This document shows, piece by piece, positions 53,072 to 63,293 of a stretch of 64,000 nt of DNA. Source of the stretch: Curvularia sp. ZM96 (Eukaryota > Ascomycota > Dothideomycetes > Pleosporales > Pleosporaceae); NCBI GenBank assembly GCA_022457065.1, contig JAJGBQ010000003.1, positions 3,658,001-3,722,000 of the forward strand. Direction: 5' to 3'. The notes beneath the pieces were generated by a model. The model saw only the letters and a list, made by a program, of their open reading frames with translations. It had not been told where the DNA came from and ran no database searches. The translations under genes and the position numbers were made by a program. Within the stretch, counting starts at the first letter, position 1. The number at the start of each line of letters is the position of its first letter.

Positions 53072-54366
53072 TTATGTACTGATTATGGCACTTGATTCTG
53101 TAGGAGCTTCAAAGAAATAAGCGCCTTCATTGAGCCTTCGATCCATGTACTGCTTATACTCATGCTCTGAGGCCGTCCTGCATCGAGGGCATGTTATGCT
53201 CCAAAGTGAGTTGCCGGCATGTACGGCTTCAAGGATGTCAAACCATCGCATGATAGATCGGGAAGAAGTTGGAGTTTGATACAGAAAGAAATCCGTTTTG
53301 AGTGAGCAATATTCATCCTCGAGAGACTTGATCTTCTCTTTCACAGCAGCTTTCGCTTCCTGCACAGGCAGTGAGTACCATTCCATGAATAGATGGACAG
53401 CATTTTTCAGAACCACCTTCTCCTGAGACTGAATGAAGCTTGCATGCTCTTTTTCCCATGAGAAATAGTCGTTCGTGAGAATAACTGCATCATATAAAGG
53501 CTTGAGAATCGGCTCGATGAGTTTTTCTTGTTCTTCAGCGAGACTGAAGCCGCAACCGAATCGGGTGATCGCAAGAACGAATCTGCAGATATCAGTTGAG
53601 GGTTTTGACAAAAGAAACATGCTAAGAATCACTGACGTCCAAGCCACATCCACGAACCGATCCGTAAGATACGAAGCAAGGTCCTGATATTGACCATCTC
53701 GAGCTTCCATGACAGCTTCACCACGCTTCCATGACGTCAGTTGCTGAATGACAAGAGATCCGAGGTGAGCATCTGTGTTCAAAAGCTGAACAGTCATCTT
53801 GGATATGACTTGCTTGTTACGGCTCTCCCAATCTGAACTCAATGCTGGTAACATACCACCAATCTTTCCGGTGATATCCGAGGCTGTCGTATTCGGCTAA
53901 CACACAAAGCTTATCAGCATATTCTGTTACATTCGTATTTTTCGCATGCTTAGGACATTCCTAGAGAACATGTGGCAGGAATTCACCCACCTCATATGAA
54001 AACCGGAAATCAACATCTGTTCTCAACATTAATAAGGAAGAATTTCGAGGTTAAAGTAAACTTGCCATCGTGTATGAAACCAGCCTCATTAATGTACGAG
54101 ATAAGAGCGAGACGTTCAGGAAGGCAATAAGGCATGCACAAAGACATAAATCCGCCTGCATGTGGATTGAGATTCCCTTTCACATATCCCACGTTACTTT
54201 TCCCGAATACGTCGATCTGAGATTGTATGGAAGCATCTTCTGACACTTGGGCGTCTTTGTGAGTACGCGGGATGAACCGAGAGAAGTATTCAGGATCATC
54301 AGTGTAAAGTTCTGGCGTTATTGAACGTGAGAAGTCTAAGGGGAATTGTGTTTCGACTGAGCCCAT
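53072..54366 (-). CDS. stand-alone class I terpene cyclase, related to the cyclase domain of fungal bifunctional terpene synthases
   Basis: Three exons: 54066-54366, 53991-54016 and 53072-53896, 383 residues. Features of the N-terminal cyclase domain of ophiobolin/fusicoccadiene-type synthases are present: HAGGFMSLCMPYCLPERLALISYINEAGFIHD before the Asp-rich site, RFGCGFSLAEEQEKLIEPILKP, and the NSE/DTE-type metal motif NDYFSWEKE at ~251-259, then ...NSLWSITCPR. The first intron (54017-54065) must use a GC donor (gatg/gcaagt) to keep frame and restore the Asp pair at residues 100-101. The Asp-rich motif then reads DDVD rather than DDxx(D/E). The usual C-terminal prenyltransferase domain is absent, so a separate synthase must supply the prenyl diphosphate. 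Product class (di- or sesterterpene) is unknown. Confidence 0.8.
54017..54065 (-). other. GC-AG intron in the terpene cyclase gene
   Basis: 49-nt intron with donor GCAAGT and acceptor aacag. The nearest GT donor (gtttac, 5 nt downstream) leads directly to a stop codon with this acceptor. The GC splice restores the family-typical His-Asp-Asp. Confidence 0.65.
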
Positions 54367-55280
54367 TGCTTTTGTCTGACTTGTTTATTTCGGTTGGGAG
54401 TATGGAGAAATGCGGTTCAACCGTTGGGGTGAGCAGATTGATGTCTAGCGCAACACCCTAAAATAGGTGGGGACGGATGATATATTTTACATTGCTTTGA
54501 GATTTGCTTTTTAAAAAAAACGGCATATACGGTCCGGGTCGGCTGTCATATGCCATCATCGTATCCATCTCACCATCGCTGCCGTAAATTAATTATCTTT
54601 GCGCGTTATGACCTTCCCAAAACACACTTAAGGAATTGCGCACAATTGTTGAGAAAGTGTATACAGTTTTTATGACGATGAAACCCAGCATCGCGTTTCA
54701 CGGAGCTGCGACCAATCAGTAGCCAATTATATAGGTTGAACCTTATCTACTTCATATCACTGCATTGTGATGTTCTGGGCCTGTTTCGGGATTTCCATGA
54801 TCTCCTGGCCAGTTTTGGTATCGCTCGGCTGGTTCTAGATTGTATGCTCTGCAACCCTGTCGCATCTTGACGAAATGCTGTACAAGCATTTTCCGCGGAA
54901 ACAAAATCTCATGAAGTGAAATCTTAGCAATGCAAAACGTAAATAGATTTTTTCAGATTCTATGCAGCATTGAATTTTGTGAGTAGTTTCGTGGATAGCC
55001 TTTTCCCATTACTGTAAAAGATGCGTAGATCTAAAGTGAGACAAGAGTATCTATGAGTAATATCAATCTCTTACTCCCTGCGCGAAATAGATTCATAGTT
55101 GCCAAATTCGGGCTTACGTATTGCTCCACTCAAAGCAAGGGTGCCAGTGTCGTGCACGGTGTGTCGGAATGACGTGAGTGAATGGGCCGATGAAAGCCTG
55201 CCCCACTTCCTTCCCGGCGGCGTTGTCTCTGCGGATGCACCAACCATCAAACTAAACGGCTACTGCATTAAGTATATGCA
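54367..55280. promoter_or_regulatory. divergent promoter region (terpene cyclase / 2OG oxygenase)
   Basis: About 910 bp between divergent starts, AT-rich in 54.5-55.1 kb, no supported frame. A run of eight A's lies near 54513-54520. Confidence 0.45.
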
Positions 55281-56264
55281 ATGGCAGATGGAGCGGATAT
55301 CGCAATCGTCTCGTTTGACAGATTCATCAATGGCGATGAGGCCGCCAAACGGACAGTTGCGAAGCAGGTTTACGACGCGTTCTCGACAGTCGGGTGGGTG
55401 TACCTGAAAGACCATGGCATTCCGCAAGAGCGTGTCGACGAGATATTCAGATTGGTAAGTGTCTTCCAGTACTATGAGTTGACAGTCACTGAAATCTGCC
55501 AGGCGAAATCGTTCTTTAACCTTCCCTTGGAGAAAAAGTATACTTGGCGCCTCAAGGATGCCGAGATAAACCAAGGGTACACTGGCGATGGAGACGAAGC
55601 AAACGGCGGCATCGATCACAAAGAATGCTACGAGCATCGTCGCTTCAGGAATCCCTCGTGCCCCACAGATGATGATCTTCCGGGCTTCCGAAAGACGATT
55701 GATGAGTTTTACGGCCAGTGTTACAGACTAGGCATGAATGTACTCAAGTGCCTCGCAATGGCCATGGATCTCGGAGATGACTTCTTCGACCACATTACCA
55801 AGCAGGCCGATCCTCAACTCCGCCTCCTCCACTACCCCTCTATTGAGAAAAGGGTCATCGAGCAAGAAGGACACGCGCGCATTATCCCGCATACTGATTT
55901 CGGGCTTTGCACTCTCTTGTTTCAAGACAATGTTGGTGGCCTCGAGGTTGATCCTTTTCATACTTGAAACTACAAGCCCGCGTTGCCAGTTCCGGGAACA
56001 GTACTTGTCAATATCGCGGACCTGCTCCAGCGATTGACAAACGATCGCTGCAGAAGCACTAGACACCGTGTCGTTAGCCCAAAGACCTCAGGAGACATAC
56101 TACCAGAGAGATTCTCGATCCCATTCTTTATCCATCCGGATCCCGATGTGCTAATCGATCCAATACTTAAGGAAGAGGGTGAGGTGAAGAAGTACGAGCC
56201 AGTGAATGCGGGCGAGTGGCGAGTGTGGAATACGCGAAAGAACTATCAAGCACTGTCACCGTAA
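55281..56264 (+). pseudogene. 2OG-Fe(II) dioxygenase (isopenicillin N synthase-like) interrupted by an in-frame TGA
   Basis: Exons 55281-55454 and 55503-56264 (intron 48 nt), 312 codons including one internal TGA at 55965-55967. Upstream part: VSFDRFINGDEAAKRTVAKQ, FSTVGWVYLKDHGIP, AKSFFNLPLEKK, then IIPHTDFGLCTLLFQD with the first two iron ligands (HxD). Downstream, in the same frame: NYKPALPVPGTVLVNIADLLQR, the third ligand in STRHRVV and the 2-oxoglutarate Arg in RFSIPFF. The TGA replaces the Gly expected in the HTG.Y.PA segment, which a single G-to-T change explains. The truncated product would lack the second His and Arg and should be inactive. Its place next to the cyclase and P450 suggests a former tailoring enzyme. 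Confidence 0.78.
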
Positions 56265-57129
56265 GCTGCGTTGAGATACAGCAGATAGCTGTTTGGAAGA
56301 CATTATGAGGTAGTTGAAGAAGGGAGTTTCGGTTTCTAGTAAGTCGAGACCAACATACGGCATTTTCGTGTACTGGGGACAGGGCGCAACCAACTTGTCA
56401 ATGCTGAACAGTATGCATATGTCCTATAGGGGGTAGATATCTGTTCGTTACTGTATCGAACCCATCGTCTCTGTTCTGAATCCATAGTGAACAACAACGC
56501 ATCCGTGCGCAAACATTCCAAGACTGCAAGATGGAGCTCGCAATATAAGGCATTTGTTGGAGACATCAAAGGATCAGACACGGCGGGATAGTTGGCGTTC
56601 GGAACAGGCCCATGCACTGCGCCATTTGAGCGGTACTACGCCGCATCCTGTCGACAAACAAGTCCCCATGTAGAGTCCGATGACGTTTATTGGTGAGATT
56701 CACATGCGAAATTTAGATGACGCTTATGCAGGGCTGGCGGTTTACTGCTTTCATTGGCTCATCGAGAAGGGGTCTGGACGTTTGGCCGTTGTTCTTTTCC
56801 GGTTCCGTGCACAAGCATCACGGGCTGTTTAAAAGTGGAATACTTATAATTATCATCATATACCATTAAGTTCCCAAGGCGCAATCTGGCGCATTCTTTG
56901 ACCAGATGACCGCATCGGGCAAGGCGTCCGAAGCCTAATCAGGAGCGCCCTTGCGATTGTTCCCTTTGTTTGTACACGGAAAACGGCTGGCAGTAGCACT
57001 GCCTCCATGATGCGGCTATGCATTGCTACAAACATGCTTGCAAGACTTGATCATGGCCATCATAATCCCCATACCCTTCTTTTCAATGCCATTATAATCA
57101 CTCCACGATTGAAAGCTGAGAATTGAACA
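56265..57129. other. intergenic region
   Basis: About 865 bp at the edge of the terpenoid cluster. The open frame at 56336-56617 (minus) starts with GTG and has no support. Confidence 0.45.
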
Positions 57130-57956
57130 ATGGCCTCGATACTTTTTCCTCGCGTGGATGGCTGTCCGACTGGAGGTGTCTTCTACGTATGCAATGGCTT
57201 TCGTGGCTGCTGTACTATAGACCCTTGTATGCCGGGCAGTACATGCCCAGCCGAAAAGGACCTCACTCCCGGACGACGCAAGTTTACCTCCATGTGATGG
57301 ATGGATGGAACTGACACCAACCAGCCTCAGCTGCCATCTCGAGTACTTTTGCTAGTAGTACAGCCGCTTCTACCATATCATCAAACCCATCGAGCTCGGT
57401 AATTACGACCACCAGAGATTCAACAGCTACTTTACAGCCATTGTCAAACAGCCTCGTTGAAACCTCGTCCAAGGCGGTTACCGAGAAGGCGTTAGGAGTA
57501 GCGCCAACCTCGGCCGCAGCGCCATCAATGTCAAGTCATGCACATTCGACGCCAGTTGCAGCAATCGTCGGTGCAATACTCGGTTTTGTTATTCTCTGTG
57601 CTCTCATATCAGTCATCCTCTACTGCCTTCGAAAACGCCGTCTCGCAAAAGTATACAAAGCACCAGACTATCCTTCACCGCGGGTGGGCGGAGACATGAC
57701 ACCCCAGCTTTCGAGTAAGTCCAAATATAGTGCAGTCGAGACCTGAGCATACCAGCCTAACCTATACTCAGGTAAAGCTTCCACACAATTTCAGCAAAAG
57801 GTGGCAGCATTGTATGGAACTGACTCAACCGATCGATTGGAGCCCTCACAGTTGGATAGCCGAGAAATTCTGCATGAGCATCGCCGTCGAGACTTGGATG
57901 GTCATTTCGCTGAGCTTCCAGCAGAGCCGCTACCCTGGCCCGGCCATTCTGCCTAA
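57130..57956 (+). CDS. Ser/Thr-rich single-pass membrane protein, sensor-like
   Basis: Three exons (57130-57238, 57325-57714, 57772-57956), 227 residues. The extracellular N-terminus has a short Cys cluster (CPTGGVFYVCNGFRGCCTIDPC) and then a Ser/Thr-rich, probably O-glycosylated stalk (SSTFASSTAASTISS...). One membrane span follows (VAAIVGAILGFVILCALISVILYC) with a stop-transfer CLRKRRLAKVYK. The cytosolic tail has DMTPQLSSK, a Gln/Asp/Glu-rich stretch and ends ELPAEPLPWPGHSA. This architecture (Cys head, Ser/Thr stalk, basic stop-transfer, short tail ending near ELP...) is widespread in Pezizomycotina and resembles WSC/Mid2-like cell-wall sensors. No classical signal peptide is seen, so the first exon border (alternative donor gtatgc at 57228) and start are uncertain. 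Confidence 0.6.
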
Positions 57957-58549
57957 CGATAGATGTGCTGAATAAAAAAACCGGTTCTAATCTTTTGTTT
58001 TTTCGATAGCAAGGACACCAGGGCAAAATTGTAATAGTAGTAGAGGATAGACTCTCGCAAACAAGGCGAAGCTTCTGACATGGCGCTATGCAACGAGTTG
58101 TATGATTAGTAGGAATGCAATGATGATAACCCCAGACGGATACACCGCTTCTTTACACGATTTCCCAGATGGTCACCTGGACAGGAGGAACTCACGTGCA
58201 CAATTAAACAGTAAGCATTGTAGCGATATGCAAAACTCGCTCAACACTCTCGGATTCGACTGAGCCTGGTTTGTGAAGACATTAGAGGAAATATTTTTAG
58301 AATAGCGAGCAAATTATCTCGTATCTAGAAATCCAAAATTCCATGGAACTTGCTGGGCGGATCGGACATCGTACAAGGCCAATCACGGAAAGTGGTCATG
58401 GGCCCCGCTGACGTCACGCTCGGGCAGCCATGTCCGCATGTTTGTAGGCCTCGTCGCAGATCAATTGCGCAGACCTACTAAACTCGTGTCAACTTTACCC
58501 GTTTCATTTCCAAAAATCTCTCTCATCTAATCCAACCCCTATTGCTGCC
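57957..58549. other. intergenic region
   Basis: About 590 bp containing the 3' UTR of the membrane protein gene and the promoter of the LanC-like gene. No coding signal. Confidence 0.5.
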
Positions 58550-59716
58550 ATGTCTGAAGAAGCTGCACCATCTGCAGCATCCGCCGCAAAAGAAGCACCC
58601 CCTTCCATACCCCGCTATTTTCGCAACGACGCGCCGCTCGCACGACGGGACCCTCACAAGCAATTACTAGCGTCTCTGGACCGGCTGATCACCGACTATC
58701 CTCCGCACCACATTCCCCCAGGCGGAGGCTTATACTATGGGCCCATCTCGGTAGCTTTCCTCTTCTACGCGTTACACGACCTGTATCCGGACTTGAAACT
58801 GGACGGCTACCCCTTGAACACATGGTCTGCAGCCTACATTGAGCAGGCACAAACTCACATCAAAGAATTCCCTCCGCCTTCTCCTAAGAAATGTGGTGTT
58901 TCAAACGACATCATGTCGCTCCTTGCGCTGTACGCCATAACAGCAAAAGACCCCGAGACTGTCAAAGAGCTGTGTGATCACGCTGCTGTCATGCTGGAAG
59001 ATGGAACGTCTAACGAATGGCTCTATGGTCGTGCGGGCTATCTATATCTCCTACGACTAGTGCGCAAGGCTTTTGCCGACAACAAGGAAATCACCGAGCT
59101 CATTGAGGATACCGCGGACGAGATTATCGAAAACATCATGGATAGCCCACGTCCCTGGAAATGGCATGGAAAAGCTTATGTTGGCGCCGTGCACGGGGCT
59201 ATTGGTATCATTACACAGATCGTTCTCACCGATCCCGCATGGGCACCCAAATTGGACGCAGAGCTAGGTGCTTTGCTCAGCTATCAGTACGACAGCGGAA
59301 ACTTTCCCTCATCGCTGCCGCCAGGGCGGGACAAGCTGGTACAAGTCTGTCACGGGGCTCCCGGAGTCGTCACTTCCCTTCTTTCAATCCGAAAGTACTT
59401 TCCTGGTCTGCACGACCGCATTGACAGGGTCATAGCAAAGGCAAGAGAATGCATCTGGGAAAGAGGACTTCTGACTAAGGAGCCCTGTCTCTGCCACGGC
59501 ATTACTGGAAATGCACTCGCTTTGGATGGCAAGCAGTTTGAACACTTCATGACTTACACTACGGGTCATGAAATCAAATCCATGGCAAAAGATGGAATGC
59601 TGGAAAAGTCGGACGATCCATCATCGCTATGGTGTGGTGAGGCCGGCCGTGCTTGGGCTTGGGCGGTTGCGGACATGGAACTGGACAAGCGGCTACTGGG
59701 TTATAACGACATCTAA
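58550..59716 (+). CDS. eukaryotic LanC-like protein
   Basis: Intact single exon of 388 residues, ATG context gccATGtc. The (alpha/alpha) barrel repeats are seen as GGGLYYGPISVAFL, EWLYGRAGYLYLL, AYVGAVHGAIGIITQI, QVCHGAPGVVTSL, PCLCHGITGNALAL and LWCGEAGRAWAW, each with the GxxG-type turn. Zinc ligands of the LanC fold are present: the Cys of QVCHGAPG and the Cys-His of LCHGITG. Mammalian LanC-like enzymes add glutathione to dehydroamino acids formed in damaged kinase substrates; that activity is plausible here. Despite the name it is not a sign of a lanthipeptide cluster, since no precursor or dehydratase is nearby. Cytosolic, no signal peptide. Confidence 0.88.
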   Translation: MSEEAAPSAASAAKEAPPSIPRYFRNDAPLARRDPHKQLLASLDRLITDYPPHHIPPGGGLYYGPISVAFLFYALHDLYPDLKLDGYPLNTWSAAYIEQAQTHIKEFPPPSPKKCGVSNDIMSLLALYAITAKDPETVKELCDHAAVMLEDGTSNEWLYGRAGYLYLLRLVRKAFADNKEITELIEDTADEIIENIMDSPRPWKWHGKAYVGAVHGAIGIITQIVLTDPAWAPKLDAELGALLSYQYDSGNFPSSLPPGRDKLVQVCHGAPGVVTSLLSIRKYFPGLHDRIDRVIAKARECIWERGLLTKEPCLCHGITGNALALDGKQFEHFMTYTTGHEIKSMAKDGMLEKSDDPSSLWCGEAGRAWAWAVADMELDKRLLGYNDI

Positions 59717-61137
59717 GACCATGATACGCCTGGACCGATATCACCATTAGGCAAACTTGACGACGTTCACGATTACGGCAACCGGACAGCTCACAAGCTA
59801 CCAGGGTGTTGCACACATGCGATTGTCTTTCCAGATGCTCATGTTCGGATAAACCGATCAGTCAGCTGGTTCTTGTTACACGAAGGAATTATTTAGTGTC
59901 TTATACCGGAAACTCCGATACTAAAATCCACTATTTCTGTTCTCCTGCAACGTCCCACCACCGTGAAGCCCAATCGATTGACGCAAACTGGTGTTTCACT
60001 ACACCTCACCAACATGGCACGCGAGCAGCAAACAGCCAAAGGTAGTATAACAATTGCCGTGTTGCATGCGATCATTCATCATCGACACGTGTTTGTTCTC
60101 GTTACCATTTCCCAAACACGTAGCCGCTACCAAGCCACACTGCGACGTGGGTATTTGTAAACGCATCGCACAACGATGAACTCATGAGTAACTGGCGTGA
60201 CCGAACCTTAGCTATGAAACTGGGTCTCAGAGGCGGAGCGGCCATGGCAAACGCACAGGACGCATGCTCGGCCTTAATCGCTGTAGACAACCACGTAGCC
60301 GCAGCCATGGAAAAGTTGTCAAGTACGGTAAGGTACGCGTGTGTCACAAGTTGCACAATTCCTCGAGTGGTCTTGTTGTGGTATGATCGTACTCCTACAA
60401 CCCAAGGGGCACAAACAATAAGGACAACCCCGAATGCATCCATAGGTGTTTTCAACATGCCAGCGCTACTCCTTATCTGAAATTCTTCCACAGCTGCCCC
60501 ACGGTCTAGAACTCTTTTCTGGCTATTTTTGATTCATCTCTGTCGCATTGAGAGGTATGTTAGTCCTACACTCTTGTGATCTCTCCGAGCAGCCCCGTTC
60601 TAGTCAGTCACTGATGGAAGTCTACGCTCGTAGTCGAGGCATCATCATCCCAGATCGGCTTTACACCAGAGCCTCGGCGGCTATTGCCCCATCTTGTGTT
60701 CTCATTGGCACTCGTATGCTTCGTCCAAGCCACGTGTACCTGTGAAGGAGTTAGTTGAGCTTTTCCTGCGTGGCGGGATTTCAGGCAAGCCACTTGTGTT
60801 TCTATCAAGTCTTTCCACGCCACAAACCCATTTTGGTTATCACCATAGTGATAAGTGGCTTATCGTCTCTGCTTGATGTGAGATTGATTGCTTCTCTCAA
60901 CGCACACTATAAAGCCACGCTACTGGGCACTTCAAACGTGTTCGATCCACGTCACGAATACACGCACAAAAGAGTTGTATTGCAAACCGTCACTCACACT
61001 TTCGTTGCATGGCTTGTGGTATTGGCTGATTTATTCCGAACGTGGAGCACGCCAATCCCGCAGTATGAATATCCATGCACTTCCACTGACCAGTCTTCAG
61101 CTGATAACACCTAATTCTGGAAAGAATTTCGCCCACA
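59717..61137. other. long intergenic region
   Basis: About 1.4 kb. A plus-strand frame at 60184-60480 (ATG, 98 codons) and an antisense hydrophobic frame at 60102-60491 (GTG start) overlap each other; neither is convincing. The last part is the tyrosinase promoter. Confidence 0.45.
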
Positions 61138-63293
61138 ATGCCCAGTTTTCGCATAATACAAATCTTGTCATCTCTGCTTCTCGCTCCATATATCTCATGC
61201 ACACCGATTCAACATGAAGGGCCCCACGTGACCCGACAGTCTAGAGTGGGGATAGTCACCGGGGCTACTTCACGAGATGACAACGGTAACCCAAACTGCG
61301 TCTCAAGAAAGAGCTCTGTCACTGAAATGCTCTAGGTAATGTGTATGCACGGCACGAAATCCGAGACTTGAAGGACAATTATCCCGACCAATGGAGCCTG
61401 TATATTCTGGCATTGGACCGCCTCCAGCAGACAGATCAAAGCGATCCGTACTCTTTCTACGGTATTGGATGTGAGCAAGATGTTTCCGAACTAGTGTTAT
61501 ATGCTAAGAGATCCTGATAGCAATCCACGGGAGACCATACCAGACATGGGGAGATGCACCAGGTTTACCAAATAAGATTGGCAAAGCTGGTTACTGTCCA
61601 CATGACAACGAACTGTTTCTAGGATGGCATCGCCCGTACCTTGCGCTGTTTGAAGTAAGCATTGCTATCTCATCTCTTCATGCAGGTTTTCATGGAATAT
61701 TTGGAGTCCAGGGCTGACTAGATATAGCAAGTCCTTTCCAGTCACGTACGCGACATAGCTGCAAAAGCTCCGGCAGACCAGGCCCAACGCTACCTCGCTG
61801 CCGCCAACGAATTCCGCATACCATATTGGGATTGGGCTCAAGGGACGAAAACAGGGCCAGTGCCGGATATCTTCCTCTTCCCCACTATCACGATTAGGGA
61901 CACAAGAGGCATGTCAATAGCGCTAGACAATCCGCTGTTCTCGTACAAGTTCCACCCGTTGCCACAAGGATTTGAGGGCAAGGTAAGCAGATAGTTTGTC
62001 CCTCCCAGATAAGAAACTGACAATATATCAGTGGCGATACATCAACACAACTGTTCGATGGCCAGGTTCTGACGACCCATGGTCGCCATCACGGCCTTCA
62101 ATGTTCGCAGAAGCCTTCAAAAACCAGTCCAATAACCTTGTCTCGCAAACAGGTGTCGCCTTGCGGTCAAGCACTTTCTCACGCTTCTCGTCTACACTAG
62201 AAGACGTCCACGGCTGGGTCCACGGCGTCATCGGCGGAGGTTACCAACGCGAGTCGCCATACTGGGGCCACATGTGGCCACTGGAATACTCAGCTTTTGA
62301 GCCGCTATTCATGCTCCACCACGCGTAAGTCCTTCTCTACACCAAGCACTTCCAAAGAAAGATAAACTAACAGTACCACATCCAGCAACGTCGACCGGCT
62401 CTTCGCCCTCTACCAAGCTGCACACCCAGACACCTGGATGCAACCCTCTAACGTCGGCACACAAACCAACGTCTTCCTGGCCGACAACCAGCAAATCACC
62501 GCCGACACGCCACTTCTCCCCTTCCGCAAAGACGCAAACACCTTCTGGACCACCAATGCCTGCCGCGACACCACCTCCCTCGGATACACATATCCCGAGA
62601 CCCAGCGCTGGAAATTCGCGTCCGACGAATCCTACCAGGGGCACGCTGCCTCAGTCATCGCACGACTCTACAGCGGGCGGGTGCGCGAGCAAATGACACA
62701 GAAAGTCGTTGGCGAGAAAGTCACGCTTTTCGGACAGATGCTGGCACAGAAGAATAACGTATTTACCGACTGGAGGATTGAGTCGAGCGCGCCGGCAGAT
62801 ACCTTCCGGGATACGTTCCGCGTGCAGTTTGGTCTTGCGCCGCCGGGTGCAGAGAAGCCGGTTGAGGTGGGGAGTTGGATGGTGCTTTTGCCGGCGCATC
62901 AGAGAGGCGAGGAAAGCGTGCAGCCGGAAACGGATATGGTGCTGTCTGGCACGACGAGTCTGACGGCTGCGCTTGTCGATCGTATCAATAGCGGGATGCT
63001 GGCGAGCTTGGAGTCCGGAGATGTAATACCGTTTCTCAAACTCGCGTTGAGGTGGGATGTTTTGGATGTAAGTTCTTTTTCTTGAGCATTGCTGTGTTTT
63101 TGTGGAATGGTTAAGCTGATATTCATAGGATGATGGGATGCCGGTGCCGAAGGCGATGCGGGAGAAGGTTAATGTCACGATTGCGAGTACACAGGCGAGG
63201 GTCCCGGAGGAGAAGGGGGCGCCGATTGAGTATGGGGCGGATAGGAGTACGTATCCGGAGCTTACAAGGGGAAGCATGGCAGGTGGGATCTGA
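61138..63293 (+). CDS. tyrosinase (secreted or vacuolar type)
   Basis: Seven exons: 61138-61285, 61336-61470, 61521-61654, 61728-61982, 62032-62324, 62386-63067 and 63129-63293, 603 residues; all phases fit. N-terminus RIIQILSSLLLAPYISC resembles a signal peptide. CuA site: IHGRPYQTWGD, CPHDNELFLGWHRPYLALFEQ and an additional upstream motif; CuB site: VHGWVHGVIGGGY, GHMWPLEYSAFEPLFMLHHANVDRLFALYQ. The C-terminal ~200 residues form the typical fungal extension that shields the active site until proteolysis. The enzyme hydroxylates monophenols and oxidises diphenols to quinones, for melanin or phenolic metabolism. No other melanin gene is in the window. Tyrosinases also occur in dikaritin RiPP clusters, but this gene is 33 kb from the UstYa-like gene. 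Confidence 0.88.

Noticed and set aside
55965..55967. Selenocysteine or an intron explaining the TGA in the 2OG oxygenase
   Set aside because: Known ascomycete fungi lack selenocysteine insertion, relatives have Gly at this place, and the only phase-compatible splice would be a 30-nt intron with a poor donor, too short to be credible.
58550..59716. LanC-like gene as sign of a lanthipeptide cluster
   Set aside because: It matches eukaryotic LanC-like proteins; no dehydratase or Ser/Thr/Cys-rich precursor is nearby.
60102..60491. Hydrophobic minus-strand frame and the overlapping plus-strand frame 60184-60480
   Set aside because: Antisense to each other, one lacks an ATG, and neither has recognisable motifs.
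61138..63293. Tyrosinase as part of the UstYa/precursor locus
   Set aside because: Although tyrosinases occur in dikaritin clusters, this gene is 33 kb away with unrelated genes, a regulator and a transposon between.
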